DNA of 64,000 nucleotides from an uncultured Stenotrophomonas sp. (GCA_913775725.1 CAJYNG010000009.1:124001-188000), one strand, 5' to 3'. Counted from the stretch's first letter, positions 54,656-63,338 are shown. Numbers and translations are program-made. The notes: generated by a model not told the origin, from the sequence alone.

Positions 54656-55129
54656 ATGAAAGCATCTGCCCTGTCGATCGGCCTGACCTGCGCGCTGCTG
54701 ATGGTGCCGCCGGTACAGGCGTTTCCCTATGTCGACCTGATCGACTTCCCGCACCAGGAGGCCAACTGGGACCGCTTCTTTGCTCTGGAAGGCCGTTTGC
54801 AGCATGGCTTCGATGCCATCTGTGGCGACACCTTCTGCGAGGGCGAATACAGCGACATCCGTGCCCTGCGCCTGCGCTGCTCGGTGGATGCGGTGCGCGG
54901 CACGGTGCACGAGTGCCTGTGGGCATTTGCCGCCAGTGACCTGGCCGTATCGCGGAATGACGGTGCGATCGTGGCCCGGCAGCCGACCTGGTTGTGCCGG
55001 CTGCCGCTCATGCCGGGCACGGGGGTGGAGGACTTCCATGCCGCCCTGGCGGCTCGCAATCCGCTGCACGACCCGCTGCCAGGCACGTCGCAAAGCGCCT
55101 ATGACGGGCTGACCGAGTGCATTCACTGA
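54656..55129 (+). CDS. Exported protein of unknown function with six cysteines
   Basis: A 157-residue protein starting at ATG 54656, which follows a perfect AAGGAG. The signal peptide (KASALSIGLTCALLMVPPVQA) is followed by FPYVDLIDFPHQEANWDRFFALEGRLQHGFDAICGDTFCEG, then RCSV, HECLWAFAAS, WLCRLP and the terminal TECIH. Six cysteines in the mature part are likely paired. I do not recognise a named family; it has no catalytic motif I can point to. It lies upstream of the sigma factor gene on the same strand, with 72 bases between. Confidence 0.75.
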   Translation: MKASALSIGLTCALLMVPPVQAFPYVDLIDFPHQEANWDRFFALEGRLQHGFDAICGDTFCEGEYSDIRALRLRCSVDAVRGTVHECLWAFAASDLAVSRNDGAIVARQPTWLCRLPLMPGTGVEDFHAALAARNPLHDPLPGTSQSAYDGLTECIH

Positions 55130-55153
55130 TGAGAACGTGACTGATTCGTATTT
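55128..55153 (+). promoter_or_regulatory. Possible Fur box before the ECF sigma gene
   Basis: gatgagaacgtgactgattcgtattt resembles two or three loosely conserved GATAAT-type hexamers of a Fur-binding site, about 50 bases before the sigma factor start. The match is weak, and the call rests largely on the iron/heme context. Confidence 0.3.
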
Positions 55154-55201
55154 ACGGAGTAGCATGCGCGGCGCCTTCTGCCTGTCGTCCCGGTTCCGCG
55201 C

Positions 55202-55702
55202 ATGTCCTCCAATGCCGCCTCCCTTACCGAACTGCTGATCCGCGAGCGGCCTGCGCTGCTGCGCCGGGTGCAGCGCATCCTCGGCGGCGACAACGGTGCC
55301 GAGGACGTGATCCAGGCCGTGTGGTTCAAGGCCCGCGGGGTTGACGACAGTCAGTCCATCGACAATCCGCGCGCCTATCTGTACCGGTTGGCCGCGAACC
55401 TGGCCACCGACCACGGCCGCGAATCGACCCGGCGCAGCCGCCTGTTGGCCGATCACTACCTGTGGGGGCCGGACGAGGTGATCTCGACCGAGGAGCAGGC
55501 GATGGCACAGGACGAGCTGCAGCGGGTGCTCGACGCGGCAGGACACCTGCCGGAGCCGACCCGCACCATCTTCCGGCTCAACCGCCTGCAGGGCCTGACC
55601 CAGGCCGAGATCGCCCGCCGTCTCGGCGTGTCGGTGACCACCGTCGAGAACCATGTGCGCACCGCACTGCAACGCCTGGCCTGGGCGCGCAGCGGCCGAT
55701 GA
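55202..55702 (+). CDS. FecI-type ECF RNA polymerase sigma factor
   Basis: A 166-residue extracytoplasmic-function sigma factor. Region 2 holds LGGDNGAEDVIQAVWFKARG and NPRAYLYRLAANLATDHGRE; region 4 holds LPEPTRTIFRLNRLQGLTQAEIARRLGVSVTTVENHVRTALQRL. It matches the iron-starvation FecI/FpvI group. It is followed by a FecR-like gene and a TonB receptor carrying the STN signalling domain, the standard cell-surface signalling trio: ligand binding at the receptor signals through FecR to free this sigma factor, which transcribes the receptor gene. Confidence 0.93.
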   Translation: MSSNAASLTELLIRERPALLRRVQRILGGDNGAEDVIQAVWFKARGVDDSQSIDNPRAYLYRLAANLATDHGRESTRRSRLLADHYLWGPDEVISTEEQAMAQDELQRVLDAAGHLPEPTRTIFRLNRLQGLTQAEIARRLGVSVTTVENHVRTALQRLAWARSGR

Positions 55703-55806
55703 TCGCCCCGGCTTGGGGCTGGCTCTCGATGAAACGTCTTGATCACTGGACCGTGGATGCGGTCTAGTTCCTCCGCCCGCGCTTGAATGCGCCTGTCCGC
55801 CAGCCG

Positions 55807-56742
55807 ATGAGCCCGCCGAACACGCTGCCCGCCGCCAATGACGATGCCCTGGCCGAACAGGCTCGGGGCTGGATCGCGTGGCTGGCTTCGGGTGACATCG
55901 GCGAGGGGCGCATGCACGAGTTCGAGTGCTGGCTGGCACAACCGGGGCACCGACGTGCCTTCGAACAGGAGCGTGCGCTGTGGCGCAGTGTCGGGCCGCG
56001 CCCGCAGGCCACGCCGGTCGAATGCCGGCGCCCGCATGGAATGCGCTGGGCAATGGCCGCGGCGGCGGCACTGGCGATGCTGGTCGCCTGGCCCGAGGCC
56101 TGGTTGCGTCTGCAGGCTGACCATCGCAGCACGCATGTCGTGCAGAACGTGCAACTGCCCGATGGCAGTCGCGCCGTGCTGGATGCGGACAGCGCGATTG
56201 CCGTGCGCTTCGATGCACATGCACGCGAGATCGAGCTGTTGCGTGGGCGTGCCTGGTTTGACGTCACTGCCGATGCACAGCGGCGTTTCAGCGTGCGTGC
56301 GGGCAATGGCGTGGTCGAGGACATCTCGACCGCGTTCACCGTCGCACGCAGCGATGACCGGGTCGAAACCCAGGTCGGGCAGGGCAGGGTACGCGTGGCC
56401 AGCCCTGCCGACGGTGGTTGGACCTATCTGCAGGTGGGGCAACGTGCAGTCTATGGCGAGCGCAGCGGCGTGACGCGCCTGCAGGATGTGGCGGCCGACA
56501 GTGTCGGTGCATGGCGCCAGGGCGAACTGCTGCTGGAGCAGGCCAGCGTCGCCGATGCCGTGCAATGGGTGGGGCGTTACCGCGCCGGCCCGACCTTCGT
56601 GCGCGGTGACCTGTCGCGACTGCCCGCAGTGAGTGCCGCATTGCGCATCGATCGCCCGGAGCAGGCGCTCGATGCACTGGCGGCAACAGCAGGTTTGCAG
56701 GTCACCCGCCTGCCGCTCGGCGTCGCCATCATCCATCAGTAG
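55807..56742 (+). CDS. FecR-family anti-sigma/signal transducer
   Basis: A 311-residue single-pass inner-membrane protein. The N-terminal cytosolic part (DUF4880-like: ALAEQARGWIAWLASGDIGEGRMHEFECWLAQPGHRRAFEQERALW) binds the sigma factor. One membrane helix (MRWAMAAAAALAMLVAW, near residue 85) leads to the periplasmic FecR domain (VQLPDGSRAVLDADSAIAVRFD...LRGRAWFDV) and a C-terminal STN-interacting domain. I use ATG 55807; an upstream in-frame TTG (55783) is possible. Its TAG stop lies inside a GTAG-type palindrome (gtagatccacgccatgcgtggat). Confidence 0.9.
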   Translation: MSPPNTLPAANDDALAEQARGWIAWLASGDIGEGRMHEFECWLAQPGHRRAFEQERALWRSVGPRPQATPVECRRPHGMRWAMAAAAALAMLVAWPEAWLRLQADHRSTHVVQNVQLPDGSRAVLDADSAIAVRFDAHAREIELLRGRAWFDVTADAQRRFSVRAGNGVVEDISTAFTVARSDDRVETQVGQGRVRVASPADGGWTYLQVGQRAVYGERSGVTRLQDVAADSVGAWRQGELLLEQASVADAVQWVGRYRAGPTFVRGDLSRLPAVSAALRIDRPEQALDALAATAGLQVTRLPLGVAIIHQ

Positions 56743-56761
56743 ATCCACGCCATGCGTGGAT
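56739..56761. repeat. GTAG-type palindrome overlapping the fecR-like stop codon
   Basis: gtagatccacgccatgcgtggat: GTAG at 56739 includes the stop TAG 56740-56742, then atccacg/cgtggat forms a hairpin. A second small palindrome gtgccgacc-aac-ggtcggcac lies at 56772-56792. Confidence 0.7.
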
Positions 56762-56814
56762 GATCGTCCCTGTGCCGACCAACGGTCGGCACCCACCGCG
56801 ACCGCAAATCGCTC

Positions 56815-56845
56815 TTGGGGTTGCCACGCTTTCATCCGTCTTACT
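56815..56845 (+). promoter_or_regulatory. Candidate ECF sigma promoter of the receptor gene
   Basis: ttggggttgccacgctttcatccgtctta contains CGTC(TTA) at 56837-56843, a motif typical of ECF -10 boxes, with a GGTTGCC-like -35 spaced before it, about 100 bases upstream of the receptor ATG. Weak evidence. Confidence 0.3.
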
Positions 56846-56941
56846 CCGCGAACGTACCCGCCGCCGCCAGTACGTCGCCGTGTCCGCCCGTGTTGCGGAT
56901 GACGCCGCGCCCGCGGCACTGATTACCTGACAGGTTTCCCC

Positions 56942-59860
56942 ATGTTCGATTTCCATCGTCCGGGCCGCATGCCGCGCCCGTCCCGCCTGTGCATCGCCCT
57001 GCTGGCGGCCGGCCTGGCCAGCGCCGCACCATCGGTTCTGGCGCAGAACGCCAGCGGTGATCACGCTGCCGTGCAGCGCTTCGATATTCCCGCGCAGCCG
57101 CTGGATGAAGCGCTGCGCAGTTATATGCGCCAGTCCGGCGTGCAGGTCGTGTATCCGGCTACCCTGGCCCGGGGTGTGACCTCGCGTGCGGTCAGCGGCA
57201 GCCTGTCGGCCAGCGAGGCGCTGCAGCATCTGCTGCAGGGCAGTGGCCTGGCGGTGCGCCGGGTCAGCGCCGATGCGGTGACCCTGGAAGTGGCAGCGTC
57301 GGCGCAGGCCGACAGCGGTGTGATCGTCACCGATACGCTGAGTGTGGCCGGTGACCGCGTCGACAGCAGCGCGAACAGCGACGAGGCGCGCCTGCTCGAC
57401 AGCTATCGCAGCGTCGGCTCCACCACCACGCTCAACCGCACGCAGCTGGAACGTTTCCGCGGCACCTCCAACGGCGACATCGTCAAGGGCGTGGCCGGCG
57501 TCACCGCAGGTGATCCGCGCGTGGGCAACGGCTTCGACGTCAACATCCGCGGCATCCAGGGCCAGGGTCGCGTGCCGGTGATCATCGATGGCGGCCAGTC
57601 CAGCATGGATACCTACCGCGGCTATGCCGGCCAGTCACAGCGCACCTACCTCGACCCGGACCTGATCTCCAGCCTGACCATCACCAAGGGCCCGAGCCTG
57701 CAGGCCAACGCCTCTGGTGGTATCGGCGGCGTGGTCGAGATGGAAACGCTGAAGATCGGCGACGTGCTGCGCGAAGGCCGTGACTTCGGCGTACGCGTGC
57801 GTGGCGGCCTGGCCAACAACAGCGCCAACAATCTGCCTTCCTACAGTGCCGCGCCGCGCAACGATCGCAGCGCCACCGGCAGCCAGTTCTTCAACGTGGC
57901 CGCTGCGGGGCACTGGGATCGCTTCGATCTGGTTGCTGCCTACGCCTACCGCAACAATGGAAACTACTTCTCCGGCAAGCACGGCTACGACGACTTCCCG
58001 CAGACCCGGCGCACGCTGGCACCGCTGAACCCGCCGCACACCGAGGTCTTCAACACCTCGGCGCGCTCGAAGTCGGCGCTGCTCAAGGGCACCTGGCGCA
58101 TCGACGATGCACAGACGCTGGAAGCCGGCTATCGCCGCTACGAAGGCACCGCCGGCGAGATCATGGCCTCGCAGATCATCCGTGTGGATCGTGACCGCAT
58201 CCCGCAGTGGGACCCGGGCCACGTCGACATGGACAGCTACACCCTGCGCTATCGCTTCAATCCGGACAGCGAGCTGATCGACCTGCGCGTCAATGCCGCG
58301 TACACCGATACCGACAGCGTGATGTACAACAGCCTGACCGGCATCACGCCCTGGTATTTCGATCGACGCACCGAGTGGTACGACGCGCCCAGCTTCAGTG
58401 GCGACCCCGGCTACAAGGATGCCTACCGCAATCCGCTGCGACAGAAGCGCTTCGGCCTGGATGCCAGCAACACGTCCAGGTTCGATACGCGTGCCGGTGC
58501 GTTCACCCTCGACTACGGCCTGTCCTACAGCGACGAAGACATCGCGCCGGGCAGTTCGGGGCCGGTCATGCACGACGATCTGGTCAACAACCGTTTCCTG
58601 CGCAACGCCGAGCGCAAGGAATACAGTGCTGTGGCCTCCCTGAAGTGGCAGCCCGATGAACATTGGGAACTGCTGGCCGGCGGCCGCTGGAACCGCGTGG
58701 ATGTGCATGACCGCAACCGCCTGGCCACGCCCGATGCCTATGAGGTGCAGGGTCAGTACCGCTACACCGAATTGCTCAATGGCAACCCGGCGCTGCCGTC
58801 GTGGCGGGCCAAGCGCATCGCGCTGCTGAACTGGTACCCGGATGCCAACGGCAACTTCACCCAGGAGTCGCTGCTGGCCTCACCGTACAAGAAGGGCACG
58901 GTGGGCGACATCGGTGGCTGGAACTTCTACGACGCCGGCAAGGCGCAGGACCTGGAGGTGCCGGTCAGCTGGACCTGGTCGCAGCCGATCCGCCGTCGTG
59001 ACACCGCGTTCTCGCCGACCGCCAGCGTGGCCTACCGCTTCAGCGAAGACACCATGGTCTACGTGAAGTACGCCGAAGGCACCAAGCTGCCGAGCCTGTT
59101 CGAGACCACGCTGGGCCTGTTCACCGCCGCCAAGCCGGTGGGTGAGCTGAAACCGGAGCGCGCGCGCAGCTGGGAGATCGGCGCCAGCACCATCCGCTAC
59201 GACCTGTTCACCGCCGGTGACCGCCTGGCGCTGAAGCTGGCCTACTTCGATACCCGCATCGACGACCTGATCACCCGTGACTACCGCACGCTGTCGGCGG
59301 GCCTGATCCGCAACGTCGACCAGTTCAAGGTCTCGGGCATGGAGTTCCAGTCCAGCTATGACAGCGGCAAGATATTTGCCGATCTGTCCGCGCACTATTA
59401 CTTCAAGGCCAAGACCTGCGCGCCGGACATTGCCGCCGAGCGCCGCGCCTATGGTGCACAGCGCAAGAACGGCGAGCTGGCCAACACGCCCGACTGCGTG
59501 GATGGCGGCTTCGAGGGCTCGTACACCAATACCCAGAACCCGCCGCGCTACATGGTCAACCTGACCCTGGGCTCGCGCCTGTTCGACGAGCGCCTGACCT
59601 TCGGCACCCGCGTGGTCCACAACGCCGGCCCGATCAGCAAGCTGGACAAGGACTGGAATGTGGGCCTGTCGGCGATCCAGCAGCTGTACCGGCCGAACAC
59701 CCTGGTGGATCTGTTCGCCAGCTGGAGCTTCAACGAGCAGCTGTCGGTGGAAGCCGGCGTGGACAACCTGACCGACCGCTATTACCTGGACCCGCTTGCC
59801 CTGGGCGTGATGCCGGCCCCGGGCCGCACCGCGCGGCTGGCGTTGACCTGGAAGTACTGA
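56942..59860 (+). CDS. TonB-dependent heme/iron receptor with N-terminal STN signalling domain
   Basis: A 972-residue outer-membrane receptor. After the signal peptide (LCIALLAAGLASAAPSVLAQ) comes the STN/secretin-like signalling domain (QRFDIPAQPLDEALRSYMRQSGVQVVYPATLARGVTSRAVSG...EALQHLLQGSGLAVRRV), which talks to FecR. The plug has VTAGDPRVGNGFDVNIRGIQGQGRVPVIIDGGQS and ISSLTITKGPSLQANASGGIGGVVEM, and the barrel ends RTARLALTWKY. The IRGIQGQGRVPV and tail YLDPLALGVMPAPGRTARL patterns match HasR/HemR-like heme or hemophore receptors, and heme oxygenase downstream fits that. The exact ligand (heme, hemoglobin, hemophore) is inferred. Confidence 0.9.
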   Translation: MFDFHRPGRMPRPSRLCIALLAAGLASAAPSVLAQNASGDHAAVQRFDIPAQPLDEALRSYMRQSGVQVVYPATLARGVTSRAVSGSLSASEALQHLLQGSGLAVRRVSADAVTLEVAASAQADSGVIVTDTLSVAGDRVDSSANSDEARLLDSYRSVGSTTTLNRTQLERFRGTSNGDIVKGVAGVTAGDPRVGNGFDVNIRGIQGQGRVPVIIDGGQSSMDTYRGYAGQSQRTYLDPDLISSLTITKGPSLQANASGGIGGVVEMETLKIGDVLREGRDFGVRVRGGLANNSANNLPSYSAAPRNDRSATGSQFFNVAAAGHWDRFDLVAAYAYRNNGNYFSGKHGYDDFPQTRRTLAPLNPPHTEVFNTSARSKSALLKGTWRIDDAQTLEAGYRRYEGTAGEIMASQIIRVDRDRIPQWDPGHVDMDSYTLRYRFNPDSELIDLRVNAAYTDTDSVMYNSLTGITPWYFDRRTEWYDAPSFSGDPGYKDAYRNPLRQKRFGLDASNTSRFDTRAGAFTLDYGLSYSDEDIAPGSSGPVMHDDLVNNRFLRNAERKEYSAVASLKWQPDEHWELLAGGRWNRVDVHDRNRLATPDAYEVQGQYRYTELLNGNPALPSWRAKRIALLNWYPDANGNFTQESLLASPYKKGTVGDIGGWNFYDAGKAQDLEVPVSWTWSQPIRRRDTAFSPTASVAYRFSEDTMVYVKYAEGTKLPSLFETTLGLFTAAKPVGELKPERARSWEIGASTIRYDLFTAGDRLALKLAYFDTRIDDLITRDYRTLSAGLIRNVDQFKVSGMEFQSSYDSGKIFADLSAHYYFKAKTCAPDIAAERRAYGAQRKNGELANTPDCVDGGFEGSYTNTQNPPRYMVNLTLGSRLFDERLTFGTRVVHNAGPISKLDKDWNVGLSAIQQLYRPNTLVDLFASWSFNEQLSVEAGVDNLTDRYYLDPLALGVMPAPGRTARLALTWKY

Positions 59861-59879
59861 TCGGTCGCGGATGAGCGGT

Positions 59880-59918
59880 GGGGTCGGGTCCCTTTCCTGC
59901 GGAAAGGGCTCTGACCCC
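59880..59918. repeat. GGGGTC-type palindromic repeat, copy 3
   Basis: ggggtcgggtccctttcc / ggaaagggctctgacccc, imperfect in the middle, begins 19 bases after the receptor stop. A separate palindrome ggtgcggacc-tt-ggtccgcacc lies at 59943-59964. Confidence 0.8.
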
Positions 59919-60010
59919 AGCGAGCCCCGACCGCCCTCGGTGGGTGCGGACCTTGGTCCGCACCACTTCTGCCGCGCAATCGCCAGCGCCGGGCCACGCC
60001 CGGCGTCTGC

Positions 60011-60268
60011 TTACAGCCCGGTCGAAGCCTTCACCGCATCTTCGTGCAGGGACTCGTTCAGCTCATCCACCACCGTGCTCCATGCCGCATCGGCCTGCAG
60101 CGATTCAGACAGGAACTGGCGCTGGGCATCGTTCCAGTACGGTGCTTCGACCACTTCCACATCGGTGGCCAGCTGGTGTTCGCGGATGAAGCGGGCGATG
60201 CCCTCGGCGCTGGCGTCCAGGCCCAGCTGCAGGAACAGGTTGGTCATGCGTGGTTCGGTGGTGATCAT
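60011..60268 (-). CDS. DUF2789 family small protein
   Basis: An 85-residue soluble protein that matches the DUF2789 pattern: NLFLQLGLDASAEGIARFIREHQLA, then VVEAPYWNDAQRQFLSESLQADAAWSTVVDELNESL. ATG 60268 is used; ATG 60247 would give 78 residues. It is read on the opposite strand to the heme genes and is divergent from heme oxygenase, sharing a 109-base promoter gap with it. The family is uncharacterised. A role in the heme response is only suggested by position. Confidence 0.82.
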   Translation of the reverse strand: MITTEPRMTNLFLQLGLDASAEGIARFIREHQLATDVEVVEAPYWNDAQRQFLSESLQADAAWSTVVDELNESLHEDAVKASTGL

Positions 60269-60377
60269 CGTCGGTTCCGGGTGGAAAATGGGGGATGGTC
60301 CATTATCGGTGTACACAGGCTTGGGGAAACCCCTGCGGCGAACGTCTACAGCAGGACGACCCCCTTGGCATTCCCCC

Positions 60378-60965
60378 ATGAACGCACACATCGCTCCTGA
60401 AGACAGCCGCAGCCTGCGGCTCAAGGCCGCCACCCGCGACAGCCACGGTGCCCTGGACAAGCGCATCATGGCCGGCGACATCTTCGCCGACCGCAGCAAC
60501 TTCGCTCGCTTCCTGCGCGTGCAGTATCGCTTCCACCGCAGCATCGATGCGCTGTATGCCAACCCTGCGCTGGACGCACTGCTGCCCGATCTCGATGAGC
60601 GCCGTCGCCTGGCACAGATCGCACGCGACCTGCAGGACCTGGAGCAGACCTTGCCAGGTGCGGACATCGACGCGCTGCCCTCGGACCTGGCGCTGCCGGC
60701 TGCGTTGGGTTGGCTGTACGTGGCTGAAGGCTCCAACCTGGGCGGCACCATCCTGTACAAGATGGCTGCCAAGCTCGGCCTGGACCGTGACTTCGGCGCC
60801 CGCCACCTGGCCGCGCATCCGGATGGCGCGGCGCGCCACTGGCGTGAGTTCACTGCTGCGCTGGACGCGGTACCGCTGAGTGCGGAGCAGGAGCAGCAGG
60901 TGATCGACGCGGCCGACGCCGCGTTCCGCAGCGTGCACGGCCACGTCGAAGTGGAATTCGCCTGA
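60378..60965 (+). CDS. hemO: Biliverdin-producing heme oxygenase
   Basis: A 195-residue heme oxygenase that opens heme to biliverdin, CO and iron. The proximal His lies in LRLKAATRDSHGALDKRIM, and the distal helix glycine motif is LGWLYVAEGSNLGGTILYKMAAKLG. Its size is typical of bacterial HemO/BphO proteins. The ATG at 60378 gives the family start. Gene context (STN receptor upstream; YbaN, ExbB, ExbD and TonB downstream) indicates it releases iron from heme imported through that receptor. No phytochrome gene is nearby, so a chromophore role is less likely. Confidence 0.9.
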   Translation: MNAHIAPEDSRSLRLKAATRDSHGALDKRIMAGDIFADRSNFARFLRVQYRFHRSIDALYANPALDALLPDLDERRRLAQIARDLQDLEQTLPGADIDALPSDLALPAALGWLYVAEGSNLGGTILYKMAAKLGLDRDFGARHLAAHPDGAARHWREFTAALDAVPLSAEQEQQVIDAADAAFRSVHGHVEVEFA

Positions 60966-60996
60966 TGCACGGCGCGCGCCCACAGGTGCAGCGCTG

Positions 60997-61464
60997 ATGC
61001 GCTGGCTCTGGTTCGCGCTGGGGTGGCTGATGGTCGGCCTCGGGGTGATCGGCGCGTTGCTGCCGGTGATGCCGACCACCATCTTCCTGATCCTGGCCGT
61101 GGGCTGCTTCGCGCGCAGCTCGCCGAAGTTCGAGCAGCGCCTGCTGGCGCATCCGCGCTACGGCCCGTCACTGCGGCTGTGGCGTGAGCAGGGTGCGGTG
61201 TCGCGCAAGGGCAAGGCGTTCGCCAGTGCCGGCATGGCGGTGGGCTTTGCCCTGTTCTGCTGGGGTGCGCACCCGTCGTGGCGCCTGCTGCTGGGCGTGG
61301 GCCTGTTCTTCGCGGTCAGCGCCGGCTACGTGCTCAGTCGACCCGCACCGCGGCTGGAGCCCAACCCGGTCGTGGAAGTGGACGACGCCAATGATCCGCG
61401 TGCGACCCGTCGTCGCGCAGCGACCCCTGATGCTGATGGAAACCGAGACGATGCTGCCTGCTGA
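60997..61464 (+). CDS. YbaN family (DUF454) inner-membrane protein
   Basis: A 155-residue membrane protein with about four helices. The N-terminus RWLWFALGWLMVGLGVIGALLPVMPTTIFLILAVGCFARSSPKFEQRLLAHPRYGP is diagnostic for the YbaN/DUF454 family, followed by a hydrophilic tail. Its function is unknown. It lies between heme oxygenase and exbB, overlapping the exbB start, in what looks like one transcription unit; YbaN relatives are found near heme genes in several proteobacteria. Confidence 0.9.
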   Translation: MRWLWFALGWLMVGLGVIGALLPVMPTTIFLILAVGCFARSSPKFEQRLLAHPRYGPSLRLWREQGAVSRKGKAFASAGMAVGFALFCWGAHPSWRLLLGVGLFFAVSAGYVLSRPAPRLEPNPVVEVDDANDPRATRRRAATPDADGNRDDAAC

Positions 61465-62179
61465 ACTGGCCCCCGTGGCCGCCCCTGCATTGACCCCGTG
61501 GGGCATGTACCTGGCCGCCGACGTGGTGGTGAAAGCCGTGATGATCGCGCTGGCACTGGCGTCGCTGGCCACCTGGACGGTGCTGCTGGCCAAGGGCTGG
61601 GAGCTGGCCCGCCAGGCCCGGCAGCTGCGGGCGGCGCGCGCACTGTTGCTGCAGGCGCCGAGCCTGCCCGGTGAGAGCGCCGATGCCAGTGTGCAGCAGG
61701 GCACTGCGCTGGCGATGTTGGATGCGGCCCGCACCGAACTGCGCCTGTCGCAGGATCTGGAAGGGCGCGACGGCATCAAGGAGCGCATTGCATCGCGCCT
61801 GGACCGTATCGAGCTGGAGACCGCGCGCGTGCAGCGGCGCGGCATCGGTGTGCTCGCAAGCATCGGCGCGGTGGCGCCCTTCGTCGGCCTGTTCGGCACG
61901 GTGTGGGGCATCATGAACAGTTTCATCGGTATCGCGCACAGCAACACCACCAACCTGGCGGTGGTCGCGCCCGGCATCGCCGAGGCCCTGCTGGCGACCG
62001 CGCTGGGCCTGGTTGCAGCGATTCCCGCAGTGCTGGTCTACAACCACTTCAGCCGTGTGCTGGCCGGCCTGCGGGGTCTGCTCGGCGACCTGTCGGCGGC
62101 TGTGCAGCAGCTCGTTTCGCGCGATCTCGATCGCACCGTGCTGCGTACCGCAGCGGCGCCGCTGCGTGCGGTGCACTGA
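61451..62179 (+). CDS. exbB: ExbB-type proton-channel subunit of a TonB energy complex
   Basis: A 242-residue MotA/TolQ/ExbB protein. The first helix is MYLAADVVVKAVMIALALASLATWTVLLAKGWEL; the conserved core ARVQRRGIGVLASIGAVAPFVGLFGTVWGIMNSFIGIA and APGIAEALLATALGLVAAIPAVLVYNHF covers helices two and three. It forms the proton channel that drives TonB. I use ATG 61451; 61430 and 61436 are in-frame alternatives. It overlaps the YbaN gene by 14 bases. Confidence 0.93.
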   Translation: MLPAELAPVAAPALTPWGMYLAADVVVKAVMIALALASLATWTVLLAKGWELARQARQLRAARALLLQAPSLPGESADASVQQGTALAMLDAARTELRLSQDLEGRDGIKERIASRLDRIELETARVQRRGIGVLASIGAVAPFVGLFGTVWGIMNSFIGIAHSNTTNLAVVAPGIAEALLATALGLVAAIPAVLVYNHFSRVLAGLRGLLGDLSAAVQQLVSRDLDRTVLRTAAAPLRAVH

Positions 62180-62188
62180 GGCACGACG

Positions 62189-62614
62189 ATGGCGATCAGG
62201 ACCGCCTCCGACCGCGACGACACGCCGGAAGAAGCGCACGAGATCAATGTCACGCCCTTCATCGACGTGATGCTGGTGCTGTTGATCATCTTCATGGTGG
62301 CCGCACCGCTGGCGACCGTGTCGGTGCCGGTGCAGCTGCCAGCCAGCAGCGCCAGTGCCACGCCGCCCGAACAGGCGCCGGTGTATGTGACCGTGCAGGC
62401 CGATCTGTCGCTGCGCGTTGGCGAACAGGCCGTAGCGCGCGATGGGCTGGCGGCTGCATTGCAGGCGGCCACCCACAGTGATACCGCGCAGCGTATCTTC
62501 CTGCGCGCCGATACCCACGTGCCCTACGGCGAACTGATGGCCACGCTGGATGCATTGCGTGCGGCCGGTTACCTGAAGGTGGCGCTGGTCGGCCTGGAGC
62601 AGGGTGCACGATGA
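62189..62614 (+). CDS. exbD: ExbD-type biopolymer transport subunit
   Basis: A 141-residue single-helix protein with the essential Asp in the membrane helix: EINVTPFIDVMLVLLIIFMVAAPL, followed by the periplasmic ferredoxin-like domain (VYVTVQADLSLRVGEQAV...YGELMATLDALRAAGYLKVALVGLE). It works with ExbB and TonB to energise outer-membrane receptors. The tonB ATG overlaps its stop as ATGA. Confidence 0.94.
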   Translation: MAIRTASDRDDTPEEAHEINVTPFIDVMLVLLIIFMVAAPLATVSVPVQLPASSASATPPEQAPVYVTVQADLSLRVGEQAVARDGLAAALQAATHSDTAQRIFLRADTHVPYGELMATLDALRAAGYLKVALVGLEQGAR

Positions 62615-63330
62615 GTGGACTGCGGCGCTGGGCGACCAGCCTGGCGATCGTGCTGCTGGTGCACGCGCTGTTGATCGGCGCGGCCTGCTGGTGGGCGGCG
62701 CGCGCACCGGTGCTGGCTGCGACGGCGCCGCCCGCCGCGCTGATGCTGGAACTTGCGCCGATGGCACAGGCACCGCCGGTGCCGCCGCGCGAGGTTGCGA
62801 CCGGTCCGCTGCAGCAGCAACAGCAGCAGCAGGCGCCGAAGCCGGCCCTGCGCGAGCAACCGAAGGCGCCGGCGCAGCCGCAGGGTGATCTGCCACCGAC
62901 GCGTACGCCGGAGCCGACGCCCTCGCCGGACACCGCTGATGCCAACGTTGCGCAGACCAGCGCACCGCCGCAGGTGGCGGCCGACGCGGCCGCACGCTAC
63001 ACCGCACCGCAGACCACGGCCGGCGAACGCAGTCGCGCCGAGGCAACCTGGGAAGGGCGCCTGCTCGGGCATCTGCAGAAGCATCGGCGCTATCCGCGCC
63101 AGGCCGAGCGGCTGCGTCAGCAGGGTGTGGTCTACGTGCGCTTCGCAGTAGCCCGCGATGGCGCGGTCTCAGGTTTGAAACTGGGCCGCAGCAGTGGCTT
63201 CGCGCTGCTCGACCAGGAGACGCTGGACACCGTGCAGCGGGCCAGCCCGGTACCGGCGCCGCCGGCCGAAGTGGCCGGCGACCCGGTGGAAGTGATGGTG
63301 CCGGTGTCCTTCTTCCTGCGCGGGCGGTGA
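62611..63330 (+). CDS. tonB: TonB energy-transducing protein
   Basis: A 239-residue TonB protein. The N-terminal signal-anchor helix SLAIVLLVHALLIGAACWW contains the SxxxH motif (S10...H18 region), followed by a Pro/Gln-rich spacer with a polyglutamine run and the C-terminal domain GRLLGHLQKHRRYPRQAERLRQQGVVYVRFAVARDGAVSGLKLGRSSGFALLDQETLDTVQRASPVPAPP. It is the last gene of the heme uptake cluster, so this receptor seems to have a dedicated TonB system. A GGGGTC palindrome follows its stop. Confidence 0.94.
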   Translation: MSGLRRWATSLAIVLLVHALLIGAACWWAARAPVLAATAPPAALMLELAPMAQAPPVPPREVATGPLQQQQQQQAPKPALREQPKAPAQPQGDLPPTRTPEPTPSPDTADANVAQTSAPPQVAADAAARYTAPQTTAGERSRAEATWEGRLLGHLQKHRRYPRQAERLRQQGVVYVRFAVARDGAVSGLKLGRSSGFALLDQETLDTVQRASPVPAPPAEVAGDPVEVMVPVSFFLRGR

Positions 63331-63338
63331 CCGACCCC

